Assembly (NCBI GenBank): GCA_023411645.1
Contig: JAEYON010000056.1
Span: 1-8,291 of the forward strand
DNA: 8,291 nucleotides
Direction of reading: 5' to 3'
DNA from: Bacillota bacterium
GTDB lineage: Bacteria; Bacillota; Clostridia; Acetivibrionales; DTU013
Below are positions 7,071 to 8,291 of this stretch, one piece after another. A program made the translations under genes and the position numbers. Numbering within the stretch: the stretch's first letter is position 1; every line of letters starts with the position of its first letter. The notes beneath the pieces were generated by a model. The model ran no database searches, had not been told where the DNA came from, and was given only the letters and a program-made list of their open reading frames with translations.

Positions 7071-7086
7071 AGATGATAAAAGTCAA
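7058..7086 (-). promoter_or_regulatory. Sigma-A promoter of the IclR-led operon
   Basis: On the minus strand, TTGACT (complement of 7081-7086) and TATAAT (complement of 7058-7063) are separated by exactly 17 nt: 5/6 and 6/6 matches to consensus. The start should fall near 7051, giving a leader of roughly 70 nt before the GTG at 6983. It is the best promoter in the window and is overlapped by the repeat that starts at 7057, so repression at this site is plausible. Confidence 0.8.
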
Positions 7087-7162
7087 TAAGCTAACACAAT
7101 CGATTCTTTGATCTTTGATCTCTGATTGATTCGTAATCTTTGTTGAAACTTTGTTGAGCAGT

Positions 7163-7211
7163 TTGTAAACTTGGCTTGAAATATTCACCATTTGTTTCAC
7201 AAGTTTTACAA
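7163..7211. repeat. Long imperfect dyad upstream of both divergent promoters
   Basis: Outer arms TTGTAAACTTG (7163-7173) and CAAGTTTTACAA (7200-7211) pair fully with one extra base. An inner pair, TGAAA (7177-7181) and TTTCA (7195-7199), continues the stem after a 3-base bulge. It lies upstream of the -35 boxes of both promoters, so neither transcript should contain it. A DNA-level role such as a protein binding site is more likely than an RNA hairpin. Confidence 0.45.
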
Positions 7212-7236
7212 TAACTTATCAAGTGTTTAACATATA

Positions 7237-7265
7237 TTGTTTCATTTGCCTTGGTTTGTTATGAT
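7237..7265 (+). promoter_or_regulatory. Extended -10 promoter of the secreted-protein gene
   Basis: TTGTTT (7237-7242), a 17-nt spacer, and TATGAT (7260-7265) preceded by TG at 7257-7258, giving an extended -10 element TGTTATGAT. The expected start is near 7272, which leaves a very short leader with the SD AAGGTGAT (7272-7279) close to the 5' end of the RNA, 7 bases before ATG 7287. Confidence 0.55.
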
Positions 7266-7286
7266 AATATCAAGGTGATTTACATA

Positions 7287-8291
7287 ATGAAGAAACTCGT
7301 ATCAATTGTACTGACAGTTTTTGTATTGTTCGTCGTCATGACGCTTTCGTCAATGACAACGGTATTTGGCACTGAACAAACCAAAACCGGCATCCATACT
7401 GAAGCCTCAGGCATTAAGGAAGCCACAGGCATAATCACGGAAACCGTCTGTGAAACCCTTGACGCGCAGGCCTTTGATTCTCTGCGCCTTTATTATAATG
7501 ATAAAACTCTGTCAGATGAAGACTTGTTTTACAGATATGTAAATTTGAAAAAAAGTTATATCACAGCACTGGACAATTTATATAGTGCCAACACTCTTTC
7601 CATTGACAGCAGCCAAGCGGAAACAGCAATACATATTTTTTACGAAGGTCAGGAAACCCTGTTTGGGTTGGACAGCAGTGTATACCTCTATAACATTGCA
7701 ATATATAACGGTCTTGAGAAAAGTGAACAGACCTGTTTGAGTCTGCTAATTCCCGTTCGATCCACAAACTCTGTGCTGACAGTCAACCTAATAATTCCAC
7801 TGGAACAGCTTGGCGAACAGGCAGCCAATAATGTGGCGGCAATTCTGTCAGACATTGTCTGTGAAGGACTTGCACCACAGCAGGAAGCGCCTTCAGTTCT
7901 CAGAAACACCGATATCATCGAAAAAGTAAAAGCGGGCGTTTATCCTGCAACCTACCAGGAGTCTCCGGTCTATACAGTTGTTGAAGATAGTCTAGCCGGC
8001 TACAGTGTCTCATTGCCGGATTCTTATGTTCCGTTTACGAACAACAGGCTTGGCGGTATTCTTACATATGCAAGCTATAAAATCGATCCGAACAAGATTC
8101 TTTCCATCACCTCTCAGCCGCTGAACAACCGCCAGGAAGCCGCATCAGCTATCATCGAGCGCTTCATGACGACTATCCCGGATCCTGTGGATCTTCTGGA
8201 AAGCGGAGATGTCATCTATGGCAGTAACTGCTTCAGCTACGTTCTATATTCAAAAGTAGAAAACGATGTGGAAACCTGGTATTATGACTAC
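7287..8291 (+). CDS. Secreted protein of unknown function, 3'-truncated by the window end
   Basis: Open for 335 codons from ATG 7287 to the last base with no stop, so the C-terminus lies outside. SD AAGGTGAT is 7 bases upstream. Residues 1-28 form a classic signal peptide: Lys2-Lys3, a hydrophobic core at about 4-20, and a probable cleavage after VFG28. There is no lipobox, so release or cell-surface retention by the unseen C-terminus is expected. The mature part has a helical stretch at about 75-130, a strand-rich region at 130-175, and after residue 228 a segment (AGYSVSLPDSY, later ILSITSQPL, then VIYGSNCFSYVLYS) with the alternating pattern of a small alpha/beta domain. Cysteines are at 55, 150, 192 and 315. 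I do not recognise the family. It is transcribed away from the operon and may be unrelated to sugar-acid use. Confidence 0.85.
   Translation, partial: MKKLVSIVLTVFVLFVVMTLSSMTTVFGTEQTKTGIHTEASGIKEATGIITETVCETLDAQAFDSLRLYYNDKTLSDEDLFYRYVNLKKSYITALDNLYSANTLSIDSSQAETAIHIFYEGQETLFGLDSSVYLYNIAIYNGLEKSEQTCLSLLIPVRSTNSVLTVNLIIPLEQLGEQAANNVAAILSDIVCEGLAPQQEAPSVLRNTDIIEKVKAGVYPATYQESPVYTVVEDSLAGYSVSLPDSYVPFTNNRLGGILTYASYKIDPNKILSITSQPLNNRQEAASAIIERFMTTIPDPVDLLESGDVIYGSNCFSYVLYSKVENDVETWYYDY

Larger units (their letters stand above)
6984..7286. other. Divergent control region (303 bases without a real gene)
   Basis: AT-rich intergenic region between the operon (minus) and the secreted-protein gene (plus). 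From left to right it contains the GTG-start SD, phased repeats, the minus-strand promoter, a short tandem repeat (CTTTGAT twice, then CTCTGAT, 7106-7126), a long imperfect dyad at 7163-7211, and the plus-strand promoter with SD. Each main element is listed separately. A 69-codon frame here has no SD and is not taken as a gene. Confidence 0.7.

Noticed and set aside
7106..7126. Short tandem repeat of period 7 (CTTTGAT, CTTTGAT, CTCTGAT) as a possible CRISPR or iteron array
   Set aside because: Only three very short units without spacers; no CRISPR-like or origin-like structure around it.
6991..7200. 69-codon frame on the minus strand with a GTG start, just upstream of the IclR gene
   Set aside because: No SD before the start; low-complexity composition. 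It runs across the dyad, the promoter and the repeats, and the predicted operon transcript would start in its middle.
7561..7918. Two minus-strand frames of 68 and 76 codons under the secreted-protein gene
   Set aside because: They lie antisense to the continuous 335-codon plus-strand frame that has a signal peptide, SD and promoter; the antisense products look like nothing known.

Overview
The window is AT-rich, with strong AGGAG-type Shine-Dalgarno (SD) sites, near-consensus sigma-A promoters, a YesM-type sensor kinase and an IclR-controlled sugar-acid operon. This combination points to a low-GC Firmicute, probably a clostridium of the Lachnospiraceae/Ruminococcaceae kind. That assignment is inferred from gene content and signals, not from a marker gene.

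Layout. (1) Bases 1-1694, plus strand: the 3' part of a YesM-family sensor histidine kinase that enters from outside the window. (2) Bases 1711-1752: an inverted repeat between two converging genes, usable as a terminator from both sides. (3) Bases 1775-6983, minus strand: a five-gene operon read right to left. Its order is an IclR-family regulator, a mandelate-racemase-subgroup sugar-acid dehydratase, a KDPG aldolase fused to a VOC (glyoxalase-fold) domain, a 2-keto-3-deoxygluconate kinase, and an Ldh_2-family NAD(P)-dependent oxidoreductase. (4) Bases 6984-7286: a divergent control region. It holds a near-perfect minus-strand promoter, a 20-bp-phased repeat that is a good candidate for the IclR operator, a long dyad, and a plus-strand promoter. 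(5) From 7287 to the window end, plus strand: a secreted protein of unknown function that runs out of the window. It has no stop codon here but is open for 335 codons.

How the genes work together. The operon encodes the lower Entner-Doudoroff-type route for an acid sugar. The enolase-superfamily enzyme dehydrates an aldonate or similar acid sugar to a 2-keto-3-deoxy acid, KdgK phosphorylates it, and the aldolase splits KDPG (or KDPGal) into pyruvate and glyceraldehyde 3-phosphate. The Ldh_2 enzyme probably either makes the dehydratase substrate from a keto-sugar acid or balances redox. The IclR protein, first gene of its own operon, probably senses a pathway intermediate. No transporter and no uronate isomerase lie in the window, so the starting sugar cannot be read from context.

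Points most worth following: the aldolase-VOC fusion, whose VOC half keeps candidate metal ligands; the dehydratase, whose catalytic residues match the mandelate racemase spacing exactly but whose substrate is unknown; the unusual translation-start region of the oxidoreductase gene; and the phased repeats at the IclR promoter. I see no CRISPR array, transposon, tRNA or rRNA, and no clearly new defence or mobile system. This is a catabolic locus with a few odd parts.
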